NCBI RefSeq assembly: GCF_017744655.1
Contig: NZ_JAGIAW010000001.1
Span: forward strand, 1,116,001 to 1,180,000
Direction of reading: 5' to 3'
Source of the DNA: Devosia sp.
Lineage (GTDB): Bacteria; Pseudomonadota; Alphaproteobacteria; Rhizobiales; Devosiaceae
Length of the DNA: 64,000 bases
Shown here: piece by piece, positions 25,875 through 34,648 of the stretch
Numbering within the stretch: position 1 is the first letter of the stretch
Layout: each line of letters starts with the position of its first letter
The notes under the pieces: generated by a model
The model's input: only the letters and a program-made list of their open reading frames with translations
Databases searched by the model: none
What the model was told of the DNA's origin: nothing
Program-made: the position numbers and the translations under genes

Positions 25875-26714
25875 ATGGCACAGTATCGCAGCAAACATCT
25901 GCTGCCCGGTTTCGGGCTGTCCATGGGCATTTCGCTATTCTATCTGACGCTCATCATCCTGCTGCCGCTCGCCGCGATGCTGCTCAAGGTGGCCGGCATG
26001 GGGTTTCCGGAGTTCTGGCGGATAATCAGCTCCAACAGGGCACTGGCGGCCTATCGCGTGACGTTCAGCTCGGCGTTCATCGCCACCATCATCAATGGCG
26101 TGGTCGGGCTGCTGCTGGCCTGGGTTCTTACCCGCTACCGCTTTCTCGGGCGGCGGATTCTCGATGCGCTGGTGGACCTGCCCTTTGCACTGCCGACCGC
26201 GGTTGCCGGGCTCGTGCTGGTGACGCTTTTTGCCGATACCGGCTGGTATGGGCAGTTCCTCGAGCCCAATGGCATCAAGATCAATTACACCCAGCTCGGC
26301 ATTATCGCCGCGATGACCTTCACCTCCATTCCTTTCGTGGTGCGGGCTGTGCAGCCGGTGCTGGAAGAGGTCGATGTCGACTTCGAGAATGTAGCGAAGA
26401 CACTGGGCGCCACGCGTTGGCAGGTTTTTACGCGCATCATCTGGCCGACAATTTTGCCGGCCTTTATCGGCGGCTGCGTGCTCTCCTTTGCGCGGTCGCT
26501 GGGCGAATTTGGCGCCGTGGTGTTCATCGCCGGCAATCTGCCGGGGCTGACGGAAATCGTCTCGCTGCTGATCTTCATCCGGCTTGATGAATACAATTAT
26601 GAGGGCGCGGCGGCGCTGGCCTTTGTGCTGCTGGTGGTTGCCTTCCTGACGCTGGTTGCCACCAACCTGCTGGCTGCCTGGCAGGTGCGCTATGTCGAGA
26701 GGCAAACCGCATGA
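25875..26714 (+). CDS. cysT: Sulfate ABC transporter permease CysT
   Basis: A 279-residue inner-membrane permease (CysT, also called CysU) with about six helices. The EAA loop EVDVDFENVAKTLGATRWQVFTRIIWPTILPAFIGG, where the ATPase docks, is intact, and the family segments DLPFALPTAVAGLVLVTLFA and SLGEFGAVVFIAGNLPG are present. It forms a heterodimer with CysW. Start overlap of 4 nt with cysW indicates coupling. Confidence 0.95.
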   Translation: MAQYRSKHLLPGFGLSMGISLFYLTLIILLPLAAMLLKVAGMGFPEFWRIISSNRALAAYRVTFSSAFIATIINGVVGLLLAWVLTRYRFLGRRILDALVDLPFALPTAVAGLVLVTLFADTGWYGQFLEPNGIKINYTQLGIIAAMTFTSIPFVVRAVQPVLEEVDVDFENVAKTLGATRWQVFTRIIWPTILPAFIGGCVLSFARSLGEFGAVVFIAGNLPGLTEIVSLLIFIRLDEYNYEGAAALAFVLLVVAFLTLVATNLLAAWQVRYVERQTA

Positions 26715-27523
26715 GCCAGACAGAAAAGCGCAGCCTCGGGGCCAATGTTCTTATCGGGCTGTCATTTCTCTTTGTCGCCGCGGCGCTGGTCGTGCCTTTG
26801 GCACTGATCCTCAGCTTTGCGCTGCGCGAGGGGCTTGGCGCCTATTTTGACGCCATCCTCAAGCCCGATACGCTGCATGCGATCTTTCTTACCGTGATCA
26901 CCGCCATCATCGTGGTGCCGATCAATATGGCGGTGGGTGTGGCGCTGGCCTGGCTCGTCACGCGCTTCAAGTTTCGTGGCCGGCAATTGCTTGTCGCCAT
27001 CATCGAACTGCCGGCGGCCGTCAGCCCAATCGTCGCTGGCATTGTCTATCTCTTCCTCTATGGCAATCAGGGGCTGCTGGGCCCGGCAATGCAATCGATC
27101 GGGTTGCAGATCATGTTCACCCCGCTCGCCATCGTACTGGTGAGCCTCTTCGTTACGGCGCCTTATGTGGCGCGCGAACTGGTGCCGCTGATGCGCCAGC
27201 AGGGGACGGATGATGAGGAGGCGGCGCTTTCGCTGGGGGCCAATGGCTGGCAGATGTTCTGCCGTGTGACGCTGCCCAATATCCGCTGGGGGCTCGTCTA
27301 TGGTGCGGTGCTGACCAATGCGCGGGTGATGGGCGAGTTCGGCGCCGTTTCCGTGGTTTCGGGGTCAATCCGCGGGCAGACCAATACCTTGCCGCTGCAG
27401 ATCAATCTGCTGTTCAACGATTTCAACATTGCCGGCTCCTTTGCGGCCGCTTCGACATTGGCGCTGATCGCGGTGATCACGCTGGTGCTGAAATCGGCGC
27501 TGGAGAATTGGGAAAGCCGCTAA
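26711..27523 (+). CDS. cysW: Sulfate ABC transporter permease CysW
   Basis: A 270-residue permease partner of CysT with about six helices. Seen: the EAA loop QQGTDDEEAALSLGANGWQMFCRVTLPNIRWGLVYG, ELPAAVSPIVAGIVYLFLYG, and VMGEFGAVSVVSGSIRGQTNTLPLQI. ATGA overlap with cysT. The ATPase gene cysA that normally follows is absent; the next gene is folP, 80 nt downstream. A CysA encoded elsewhere is needed for transport. Confidence 0.95.
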   Translation: MSQTEKRSLGANVLIGLSFLFVAAALVVPLALILSFALREGLGAYFDAILKPDTLHAIFLTVITAIIVVPINMAVGVALAWLVTRFKFRGRQLLVAIIELPAAVSPIVAGIVYLFLYGNQGLLGPAMQSIGLQIMFTPLAIVLVSLFVTAPYVARELVPLMRQQGTDDEEAALSLGANGWQMFCRVTLPNIRWGLVYGAVLTNARVMGEFGAVSVVSGSIRGQTNTLPLQINLLFNDFNIAGSFAAASTLALIAVITLVLKSALENWESR

Positions 27524-27603
27524 GCGGCTTTCGTCCCTCGCAAGACAAGAATATACGCTTGAGCCGAAGCCTTGGCGCCCCTGAGCGAGGGGCAGGAATT
27601 GCA

Positions 27604-28446
27604 ATGCACACGACTCATATCGTCCCCCTGCCCCGCCGGCCTGCCCTCGAACTGGGCCCGCAGCCACTCATCATGGGCATCCTCAATGTCACGCCGGACA
27701 GTTTTTCGGATGGCGGGCTGCACAATTCGCTGGAACAGGCGGTGGCTCGCGCCCGCGTCATGGTGGCCGAGGGCGCCGACATCATCGACATTGGCGGGGA
27801 AAGCACCCGGCCGGGCTCGGAAACTGTGGCGGTGCAGGAGGAACTCGATCGGGTCATTCCGGTAATCGATGCCTTGCGCAGTGCGGGGATTACGGCGCCG
27901 ATTTCCATCGATACATACAAGCCGCTGGTGGCCGACCAGGCGCTTCAGGCCGGGGCCGATATCATCAACGATGTTTATGGGTTGCAGGGGCCGCCCGAAA
28001 TGGCCGAGGTGGCGGCGCTCTATGGCGCGCCTGTCATAGCCATGCACTGGGACAAGGCTTGGGACGCGCAGACCCTGCCGCTGCCGTCGATGATCGACTA
28101 TTTTGGCAAGACGCTTGCCATTGCCGATGCGGCGGGACTGGCGCGGACGCAGGTGATCCTTGATCCCGGCTTTGGGTTTTCCAAGACGCTGGCGCAGAAT
28201 TACCAGATCCTGCGGCTGTTGCCGGAATTGGTAGAGGCCTATCCAGAGCATGCCGTGCTCGTCGGTACCTCGCGAAAGTCGATGATCGGCAAGCTGTTGA
28301 ACAATGAACCGGGCGAACGGCTGCCTGGGACTATCGCAACCACCGTGCAGGGCTATGAGCGTGGCGGACACATTTTCCGCGTGCACGACGTTGCCGCCAA
28401 TCGCGATGCCTTGCGCGTGGCGCAGGCGACCCTATATGGCCCATAA
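27604..28446 (+). CDS. folP: Dihydropteroate synthase
   Basis: A 280-residue TIM-barrel enzyme that condenses 4-aminobenzoate with hydroxymethyl-dihydropterin pyrophosphate to form dihydropteroate; the target of sulfonamides. Signatures: IMGILNVTPDSFSDGG, DIIDIGGESTRPGS, DIINDVYGLQ, and VGTSRKSMIGKLL. Start chosen at ATG 27604, 31 residues into the ORF, since the family begins shortly before the pterin-binding strand. It heads folP-folB-folK. Confidence 0.96.
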   Translation: MHTTHIVPLPRRPALELGPQPLIMGILNVTPDSFSDGGLHNSLEQAVARARVMVAEGADIIDIGGESTRPGSETVAVQEELDRVIPVIDALRSAGITAPISIDTYKPLVADQALQAGADIINDVYGLQGPPEMAEVAALYGAPVIAMHWDKAWDAQTLPLPSMIDYFGKTLAIADAAGLARTQVILDPGFGFSKTLAQNYQILRLLPELVEAYPEHAVLVGTSRKSMIGKLLNNEPGERLPGTIATTVQGYERGGHIFRVHDVAANRDALRVAQATLYGP

Positions 28447-28462
28447 TTTCAGGACTATTTCG

Positions 28463-28846
28463 ATGACCGCACCTTTTACCGGCGACCGCATCATCCTCCG
28501 CGATCTCGGCTTTTATGGTTTTCATGGCCTTTTTGCCGAGGAAGAGCGGCTGGGCCAGCGCTTCTTCATCGATCTCGAATGCGGGGTCGACCTGAGCGCG
28601 CCGGGCGAGACCGACGCTATCGGGCACACGGTTTCCTATGCCGATATCTATGATGTGGTGAAGGCGACGTTCGAGACCAAGCGCACCAAGCTGATCGAGG
28701 CGCTGGGGCAGAATATCATTTCGGCGCTGTTCGAACGCTTTGGCGATATCAACTGGATCATCATCCGCATTCGCAAGCCCGAGGCACCCATCGCCATGGT
28801 GCGCGGTGAAGCGGCGATTGAACTACACCGTGTGAGGCCGGCGTGA
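28463..28846 (+). CDS. folB: Dihydroneopterin aldolase
   Basis: A 127-residue enzyme making 6-hydroxymethyl-dihydropterin from dihydroneopterin. Seen: RIILRDLGFYGFHGLFAEEERLGQRFFIDLECG with the conserved Tyr and Glu, SYADIYDVV, and IEALGQNIISALFERF. The conserved C-terminal Lys is present in RIRKPEAP. ATG 28463 is 16 nt after folP; ATG 28436 in the folP 3' end is an alternative. The stop shares one base with the folK start. Confidence 0.93.
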   Translation: MTAPFTGDRIILRDLGFYGFHGLFAEEERLGQRFFIDLECGVDLSAPGETDAIGHTVSYADIYDVVKATFETKRTKLIEALGQNIISALFERFGDINWIIIRIRKPEAPIAMVRGEAAIELHRVRPA

Positions 28847-29289
28847 TGGCAAAAGCCTGGCTTAGTCTTGGCGCCAATATCGGCGACCCGCCCGCGCAGC
28901 TTGCCGAGGCAATTCGGCTGCTCGATGCGCATCCGAATATCAAAGTGGTCAAGCAATCGTCGGTGATTGCGACAAAGCCCTGGGGCAAGACCGATCAACC
29001 GGATTTTGCCAATATGGCGGCGGAGGTCGAGACCGATCTTGAGCCGATCGATCTCTTACATGTGGCGCTTGATACCGAGCGCGAGATGGGGCGGGTTCGG
29101 CACGAGGTCTGGGGACCGCGGCTGATCGATGTCGATATCATCGCCTATGAGCGGATCGAGATGCGGACGGGGCGACTGACCCTGCCCCATCCGCATGCGC
29201 ATGCGCGCGACTTCGTGCTGGTGCCGCTCCGCGAGATTTCGCCGGAAACGGCGGAGTGGATCGCGTCGCGGGCGTCAACTCCCCGCTAA
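28846..29289 (+). CDS. folK: 2-amino-4-hydroxy-6-hydroxymethyldihydropteridine pyrophosphokinase
   Basis: A 147-residue kinase that pyrophosphorylates the pterin for FolP. Signatures: AWLSLGANIGDPPAQLAEAIRLL, SSVIATKPWGKTDQPDFANMA, EMGRVRHEVWGPRLIDVDIIAY (metal-binding Asp pair DVD), and LPHPHAHARDFVLVPL. The ATG overlaps the folB stop by one base. It completes the folate unit. Confidence 0.95.
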   Translation: MAKAWLSLGANIGDPPAQLAEAIRLLDAHPNIKVVKQSSVIATKPWGKTDQPDFANMAAEVETDLEPIDLLHVALDTEREMGRVRHEVWGPRLIDVDIIAYERIEMRTGRLTLPHPHAHARDFVLVPLREISPETAEWIASRASTPR

Positions 29290-29307
29290 ATCTCATTCTC
29301 CCACTGT

Positions 29308-29374
29308 GTCATTCCCGCGAAAGCGGGAATCTAGTGTCGGCAAACAGAGATTCCCGCTTTCGCGGGAATGACAC
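29308..29374. repeat. Dispersed palindromic repeat, family B (facing pair)
   Basis: Two copies of the arm GTCATTCCCGCGAAAGCGGG lie in opposite orientation, 18 nt apart, between convergent folK and atp12. The right-hand copy with its flank (AAACAGAGATTCCCGCTTTC and on through GACAC) recurs almost exactly at 34397-34432. The arms can also act as terminators. Confidence 0.85.
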
Positions 29375-29403
29375 CGTCGAAAATCCGATTGCTAAGCAGC
29401 TGC

Positions 29404-30183
29404 TTAGCCCCGCAGCGCTTCCACGACAGCGACGGCGGTGTCGAACTCCACGCGGCGCTTGGCGCGGCGGGTCATGGCTTCGTCGTCTTCGCCCCAGAGG
29501 CGAATCTGGTGGTCTTCATCGACATGCGCCGCGGTCCAGACCTGATCGGCGCCGAGCAATTGGTGCAACAGGGCGATGGCGAGGAGGCCGGAGCCGGTGA
29601 TGCCAGTGATGGAGACGAGAGCCGTCAGCGAGAGCAGGCCCTGCCCTTCCAATGCAGTGTCGAGCTTGGTGAGCGTTGAGGCCGGCTGTGGCTGGTGGAT
29701 GATGCCGATGGTGGGCTGGAAGGCCACGTCGAAATGGCGGGCCAGCGTGACGAGAGCGCCATCCCAGTGCAGTTCCTGCTCATCGACCAGTTCCTGCGGG
29801 GTATCAGCACGGTAGAGCAGCAGATCGTTGCCGGCGAATTTGCCGATCTCGGCGCGGAATGCCGGGACGTTTTCTTCGCCGCTTTCGACAGCCGAATTGA
29901 TCAGACGCACCATGGGCATGGTGGTGGGGTCGATGTATTTTTCCTGGGCTGCCCACTCGGTGGCCATCGCCTGGGCGATGGGCTGGGCGGGAACCACGAC
30001 TGGAATCTTTCGTCCGGGGGTACGGGTTGGCTTGCCATCAAGAGTGACGACATAGCCATCGTCTGTGCGGGCGACGTCCACGTCTTTGTAGAAGCGCTTG
30101 GGCAGTTCGACCTGGTTGATATGCTGCGCTTGGCCGTAGCCAAATTGCTGATTGTTTAGAGCGTCTTCCAGCTGATCGCGCAT
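29404..30183 (-). CDS. ATP12-family F1 ATP synthase assembly chaperone
   Basis: A 259-residue homologue of mitochondrial ATP12, which binds the free alpha subunit of F1 during ATP synthase assembly; common in Alphaproteobacteria. Seen: PKRFYKDVDVARTDDGYVVTLDGKPTRTPGRK, ATEWAAQEKYIDPTTMPMVRLINSAVE, and a central DLLLYRADTPQELVDEQELHWDGAL. The start at 30183 is one base after the HAD gene stop; the longer ORF upstream is antisense to that gene. Last gene of the crcB unit. Confidence 0.93.
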   Translation of the reverse strand: MRDQLEDALNNQQFGYGQAQHINQVELPKRFYKDVDVARTDDGYVVTLDGKPTRTPGRKIPVVVPAQPIAQAMATEWAAQEKYIDPTTMPMVRLINSAVESGEENVPAFRAEIGKFAGNDLLLYRADTPQELVDEQELHWDGALVTLARHFDVAFQPTIGIIHQPQPASTLTKLDTALEGQGLLSLTALVSITGITGSGLLAIALLHQLLGADQVWTAAHVDEDHQIRLWGEDDEAMTRRAKRRVEFDTAVAVVEALRG

Positions 30184-30184
30184 A

Positions 30185-30850
30185 TTATGATTCCAGTACT
30201 TTCTTGATCGCCAGCGGTAGGTCTGCGTAGCTATCGACCAGCAAGTCCGCACCAGCAGCAAGCAATTCGTGATTGTCGTGGTGCCCCCAGGTGACGCCGA
30301 TGGCCTTCGTGCCGGCAGCCTTACCCATTTCGATGTCGAAGGTCGTATCACCTATGATGACGGTATCGCGGGCTTCGGCGCCGGTTTCGGCCATGCCGCG
30401 AAGCATCATGCCGGGATGGGGCTTCGACGGGTTGTGATCCGGCGTTTGCAGGGTGACGAAGTGTCCGGCAATGCCGTGGAGCTGGGTGAGTCGGTGCACG
30501 CCATTGAGGCCCTTGCCCGTGGCGATGCCGAGCAGCGTGTCGGGCCAGGTGGCGAGGAAATCGAGGGCCTCGCGCGCACCGGGAAAGAGGCCTTCGCGCC
30601 CTTCGGCCTGCACCAGCGAAGCGCGGTAGCGGCTGCGGTAGTCATCGGCCAGCTTCTCGGCCAGCGGCGTCACTTCGGTCCCCAGCAGGGTGGCGATGGC
30701 GACCGGCAGGGACAGACCGATGACACGGCGCGATTGCGTCGTGGTCGGAGGTGTGAGGCCGGCCGCCTCGAATGTTGACGTCATGTGTTCGACGATCAGG
30801 GCCTCTGTGTCGATCAGCGTCCCGTCCATGTCGAACATGATCAGCTTCAT
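30185..30850 (-). CDS. HAD-superfamily hydrolase, phosphoglycolate-phosphatase-like
   Basis: A 221-residue HAD-IA phosphatase. Motif I FDMDGTLIDTE (nucleophile Asp), motif II region LGIATGKGL, motif III Lys in NPSKPHPGMML, and motif IV IIGDTTFDIEMGKAAG. Alpha-helical cap between motifs I and II. The substrate is not known. It overlaps the upstream pseudouridine synthase by 4 nt and touches atp12. Confidence 0.92.
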   Translation of the reverse strand: MKLIMFDMDGTLIDTEALIVEHMTSTFEAAGLTPPTTTQSRRVIGLSLPVAIATLLGTEVTPLAEKLADDYRSRYRASLVQAEGREGLFPGAREALDFLATWPDTLLGIATGKGLNGVHRLTQLHGIAGHFVTLQTPDHNPSKPHPGMMLRGMAETGAEARDTVIIGDTTFDIEMGKAAGTKAIGVTWGHHDNHELLAAGADLLVDSYADLPLAIKKVLES

Positions 30851-31836
30851 GCATTGTCCTCGGGATCGGTGTCCTGCACGTCGAAGCGTTCGGCATCAAA
30901 GCCAAGCGCGTCCCAGCTTTCGCGCATGTGCGGCGGCAAAGGCGCTGAAATATCAAGGCGTTTGCCATTGCGCAGCGGCAGGGCGATGCGGCGGGCATGG
31001 AGATGGAGGCCCTCGCCGAGGCCGGGGGCCGGCATCCAGTTTTCGATGTTGAAATAGCGCGGGTCGCCGATGATCGGCGTGCCGAGCTGGGCCATGTGGA
31101 CGCGGAGCTGGTGGGTGCGGCCCGTGACGGGCTTGAGCGTAACCCAGGCGAAGCGGCGGCTGGCGGTGTCGGTGGTCGAATAGTAGCTCGACGAATGGAC
31201 GGCGCCGGGCGCGCCGTTTTTGACCACAACCATCTGCTCGCCGTCTTCGGTGGCGCGCTTGGCGAGGAAGCAGGAGATTTCGCCCTGACGGGGGGTCGGA
31301 TTGCCGGCAACGAGGGCCCAATAAATCTTGCGGGCCGAGCGCGACATGAAGACCTTGCCGAAATGCGTTGCCGCTGCAGCGGTCTTGGCCACGACGAGGC
31401 AGCCGGAGGTGTCGCGGTCGAGGCGGTGCACGAGACGCGGAGCTTCACCGAGCTTGTTGGGCAGGCTTTTCAGGAGGCCGTCCAAGTGGCGGACAGTGCC
31501 GCTACCACCCTGAACGGCGAGGCCGTGGGGCTTATTGAAGACATAGAGGTCATCATCCTCATAGAGGATTATGTCCTTAAGAAATCTCGCATCTTCTTGG
31601 TTGACCTTGACCGGACGAACGGTGCCAGGATCGTCAACGGGTGGAATGCGGATGGACTGGCCCGCTTCAAGGCGCGTGCTGGTCTCGACTTTCGCCTTGT
31701 CGACCTTCACTTCGCCATTGCGGATCAGTTTTTGCAAGCGGCCGAAACCGACCTGGGGGAAATGCCGGGCAAACCAGCGATCGAGACGCATGCCGTCTTC
31801 GTCTGCTGTGACTTCCCGATGTTGAACGCCACTCAT
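30847..31836 (-). CDS. RluA-family pseudouridine synthase (RluC/RluD-like)
   Basis: A 329-residue enzyme converting specific uridines of 23S rRNA to pseudouridine. The N-terminal S4 RNA-binding domain (MRLDRWFARHFPQVGFGRLQKLIRNGEVKVD) is followed by the catalytic domain with Asp in HRLDRDTSGCLVVAKT, VTGRTHQLRVHMAQLGTPIIGDPRYF. The RluC type seems closest, but target uridines are not readable. The start at 31836 overlaps the crcB stop by 4 nt; the ORF ATG 51 nt earlier lies inside crcB. Confidence 0.92.
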   Translation of the reverse strand: MSGVQHREVTADEDGMRLDRWFARHFPQVGFGRLQKLIRNGEVKVDKAKVETSTRLEAGQSIRIPPVDDPGTVRPVKVNQEDARFLKDIILYEDDDLYVFNKPHGLAVQGGSGTVRHLDGLLKSLPNKLGEAPRLVHRLDRDTSGCLVVAKTAAAATHFGKVFMSRSARKIYWALVAGNPTPRQGEISCFLAKRATEDGEQMVVVKNGAPGAVHSSSYYSTTDTASRRFAWVTLKPVTGRTHQLRVHMAQLGTPIIGDPRYFNIENWMPAPGLGEGLHLHARRIALPLRNGKRLDISAPLPPHMRESWDALGFDAERFDVQDTDPEDNA

Positions 31837-32216
31837 ACGGGGCTGCCTCTGGTTATCAAAAGGCCGAGATATAGGCCTATGAGACAAACTACAACTGACA
31901 AGGCGACATAGGTGATCGCCTGAATGAGTTCACCGCGCTCGATGAGGACGATCGTGTCGAGGGAGAAGGAGGAGAAAGTGGTGAAGCCGCCGAAAATTCC
32001 GACGGCGACAAAGAGCCTTAGCTCCTCCTGATTGGGGGGGAGAAATTTGGCCATGAGCCCGACGAAGAGGCCCATGGCGATGGAGCCGATGATGTTGATG
32101 AAGAGCGTCGCGAGGGGGAAGCTCATCGGCCAGAGGCGGCCGATGATGCTCGCGAAACCGTAGCGGGCCATGGCGCCCAAGGCGCCGCCGGCGCCGACGA
32201 GGAGAAAGCCGTTCAT
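31833..32216 (-). CDS. crcB: Fluoride channel CrcB
   Basis: A 127-residue small membrane protein with four helices forming a dual-topology fluoride exporter (Fluc). Signatures: GGALGAMARYG, TLFINIIGSIAMGLFVG (the pore Asn), and GGFTTFSSFSLD with the Phe/Ser pore residues. It is 9 nt after rarA and 4 nt overlapped with the synthase gene, so part of the same unit. No fluoride riboswitch is seen upstream. Confidence 0.95.
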   Translation of the reverse strand: MNGFLLVGAGGALGAMARYGFASIIGRLWPMSFPLATLFINIIGSIAMGLFVGLMAKFLPPNQEELRLFVAVGIFGGFTTFSSFSLDTIVLIERGELIQAITYVALSVVVCLIGLYLGLLITRGSPV

Positions 32217-32225
32217 CGGTAAGCC

Positions 32226-33539
32226 TCAGTCTTTCCTGGCTTTTTCGGCGCGGAGGCGAGCGAAATAGTCCATGCGCTTTTTCAGATCGCGCTCGAAGCC
32301 GCGTTCGACGGGGTGATAAAACTGTTGTCTACCAAGCTTTTCCGGGAAGTATTCCTGGCCAGAGAATGCGTCGGGGACGTCGTGGTCGTATTGGTAACCA
32401 TCGCCATACCCTTCGCCCTTCATCAGCTTGGTGGGGGCGTTGAGGATAACCATGGGCGGCATGGGCGAACCGGTTGATTTCGCTAGGGAAATCGCAGCCT
32501 TGAAGGCGGTGTAGACGGCGTTCGATTTGGGCGCGAGGGCGAGATAGACGACGACTTGCGCGAGGGAGAGTTCGCCCTCCGGGGAGCCGAGCATCTGGTA
32601 GGCGTCGCGGCCGGCGATGGCGAGGGGAAGCGCTTGCGGGTCAGCGTTGCCGATGTCCTCGGAAGCCATACGAATCAAGCGTCTAGCGAGGAATAGCGGA
32701 TCTTCGCCGGCATCGATCATGCGGGCGAAATAGTAGAGCGCGGCGTCGGGATCGGAACCGCGGATGGTTTTGTGCAGGGCCGAAATCAGGTTGTAGTGGC
32801 CGTCCTGCGCCTTGTCGTAAATCGGGGCTCTGCGCTGCACTACGGTTAGCAGACTGTTAGCATCGAGCGTCTCATCGGAGCGGGCAGATGCTAAAATCTC
32901 TTCGACGAGGCCCAAAAGGGCGCGACCGTCGCCATCGGCGAGACCGAGGAGCGTCTGGCGGGCTTCATCGGTGAGGGGCAGCGCGGCGCCGAGAAGGGTT
33001 TCGGCGCGCTGTAGGAGCAATTCGAGATCGGGCTGGACGAGCGACTCGAAACGCAGGACCTGGCTGCGCGACAGAAGAGCGGCGTTGAGCTCGAAGGACG
33101 GGTTTTCGGTGGTGGCGCCGACGAGGACGACGGTGCCGTCTTCCATGACCGGCAGGAAACTATCCTGCTGAGCGCGGTTGAAGCGATGGATCTCGTCAAC
33201 GAAGAGCAGCGTGCGGTGACCGGAGAGGCGTTCGAAGCGGGCTTTTTCGAAGACCTTCTTGAGATCAGCGACGCCGGAGAAGATTGCGGAAATCTGCTCG
33301 AAGCGGAAACCAATCTGGTCGGCGAGCAGGCGCGCGACGGTGGTCTTGCCGGTGCCGGGTGGGCCCCAGAGGATCAGCGAGCCGAGACGGCCGGAGGCGA
33401 GCATGCGGGTGAGCGTGCCATCGGGGCCAAGGAGATGGGTCTGGCCGATGACTTCATCAAGGGCGCGCGGGCGCAACTGGTCCGCGAGGGGGCGGGCCTT
33501 ATCGGTTTCGTTAGGATCGGCGGCGAAGAGATCGGACAT
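32226..33539 (-). CDS. rarA: Replication-associated recombination protein A (RarA/MgsA)
   Basis: A 437-residue AAA+ ATPase acting at stalled replication forks. Walker A GPPGTGKTTVARLL, Walker B TLLFVDEIHRFNRAQQD, sensor 1 LVGATTENPSFELN, and a C-terminal tetramerisation domain including YLALAPKSNAVYTAF, PPMVILNAPTKLMKGEGYGDGYQYDHDVPDAFSGQEYFPEKL. Starts a unit with crcB, the RluA-type synthase, HAD phosphatase and atp12. Confidence 0.96.
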   Translation of the reverse strand: MSDLFAADPNETDKARPLADQLRPRALDEVIGQTHLLGPDGTLTRMLASGRLGSLILWGPPGTGKTTVARLLADQIGFRFEQISAIFSGVADLKKVFEKARFERLSGHRTLLFVDEIHRFNRAQQDSFLPVMEDGTVVLVGATTENPSFELNAALLSRSQVLRFESLVQPDLELLLQRAETLLGAALPLTDEARQTLLGLADGDGRALLGLVEEILASARSDETLDANSLLTVVQRRAPIYDKAQDGHYNLISALHKTIRGSDPDAALYYFARMIDAGEDPLFLARRLIRMASEDIGNADPQALPLAIAGRDAYQMLGSPEGELSLAQVVVYLALAPKSNAVYTAFKAAISLAKSTGSPMPPMVILNAPTKLMKGEGYGDGYQYDHDVPDAFSGQEYFPEKLGRQQFYHPVERGFERDLKKRMDYFARLRAEKARKD

Positions 33540-33644
33540 GGGGGCTCAATAGCAAATTGCGGCTGAGATGGCATCCGCTTCGTTCGTGTGTTGCCTTGGG
33601 TCGGGTTGCGCGTTCAACTGGGACCAATGGAAGAGGGATTGCAC

Positions 33645-34211
33645 ATGATTGGTCGTTTGATTGCCGCTGCGATGGTGGTTTGCCTGGCGGGTTCGGTGGT
33701 GGTGGCGCAGGAGGATGCCGTGGGGGCGCCGGGGCCGTTTGTGCTCGAGGGGGAGAGCTTTGAGCTCGCCTGGACGAGCCACCCGACGGACACGTTTTAC
33801 AAGCAGGAATATGTGCCCGCGGGGCAGACCGTGGAAGCGTATGAGCAGATGTTCATGGTGGATGTGCTGACCAATGGGCTCTCGGTTAAGGAAGCCGCGG
33901 GGACGATGGTCGATGGGTTGAAGCAGCGGCAGGCCAGTGATCCGGTGGTGAACTTTGCGATGATCGAGAATGAGGCGACGGGGGAGATCATTCTCGATTT
34001 CGTGCTGAGCGATAACAGCAGTGGGACGGTGATCGTGGAGTGGAATGCCTATCGGTATGTGTCGCTTGAGGATGGGGTGGCGATGTTTGGGATCAGTCGG
34101 CGGGGGTATGACGAGGGGGCGACGGAGTTGTTGAAGGGGTTGAAGGGCTGGCGGATGGGGACGATTGAGGCGCTGGCGGTGATGGAATTGCCGGAAGTGG
34201 TGGTGGAGTAA
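33645..34211 (+). CDS. Hypothetical secreted protein
   Basis: A 188-residue protein with a signal peptide (LIAAAMVVCLAGSVVVAQ) and a mature part of beta-rich sequence without known motif: FELAWTSHPTDTFYKQEYVPAGQTVEAYEQMFMVDVL... and GEIILDFVLSDNSSGTVIVEWNAYRYVSL. No Cys pair or lipobox in the mature part. The ATG has AAGAGGG upstream. It is divergent from rarA and flanked at its 3' side by a block of repeats, so it may be a later arrival between rarA and htrA. Family unknown. Confidence 0.75.
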   Translation: MIGRLIAAAMVVCLAGSVVVAQEDAVGAPGPFVLEGESFELAWTSHPTDTFYKQEYVPAGQTVEAYEQMFMVDVLTNGLSVKEAAGTMVDGLKQRQASDPVVNFAMIENEATGEIILDFVLSDNSSGTVIVEWNAYRYVSLEDGVAMFGISRRGYDEGATELLKGLKGWRMGTIEALAVMELPEVVVE

Positions 34212-34648
34212 GGGGTTATGCGGAGGGGTTAAGGGGGAGATTCAAGCGGCAGTTCTCGTGGCTCCACCCCCTCCCATCCTCCCCCATCTAGGGGGAGGTG
34301 TTGCATCGGGTGTGGGGCACAATCCTGCCCGAGCCACAGTCCCTTCACCTCCCCCTTGATGGGGGAGGTTGGGTGGGGGGTGGTGGCAGGCGCCACTTCA
34401 AACAGAGATTCCCGCTTTCGCGGGAATGACACGGTGGGGGCAGCGGCACCGGCCGTCATCCTCGGGCTTGACCCGAGGACGCTTCATTTTGGGTGGGCGC
34501 GGCAAGTGTAGAGCCCTCGGGTCGAGCCCGAGGGTGACGGTTTGCGAGGTGGGGAGGCACCGAGCATGCCCGCCATGCGAGCGTAGCTCTCATGGCCTAG
34601 TCATCTAAATTCGCTCCACCGGAGCGAATTTGCCTTTCGGCACGATGC
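34212..34648. repeat. 437-nt repeat block between convergent genes
   Basis: No gene is seen. It holds four palindromic elements in series: CCTCCCCC/GGGGGAGG arms at 34278-34298 and again at 34346-34370; a family B arm at 34407-34430; and a facing pair (GTCATCCTCGGGCTTGACCC at 34455, CCCTCGGGTCGAGCCCGAGG ending near 34538). The AAACAGAG flank of the family B arm is shared with the copy at 29341. It lies beside the insertion site between htrA and the unknown secreted protein gene. Confidence 0.8.

Noticed and set aside
31833-32225. A fluoride riboswitch controlling crcB
   Set aside because: crcB is 9 nt after rarA inside an operon, leaving no space for a leader, and no fluoride aptamer pattern was seen upstream of rarA.
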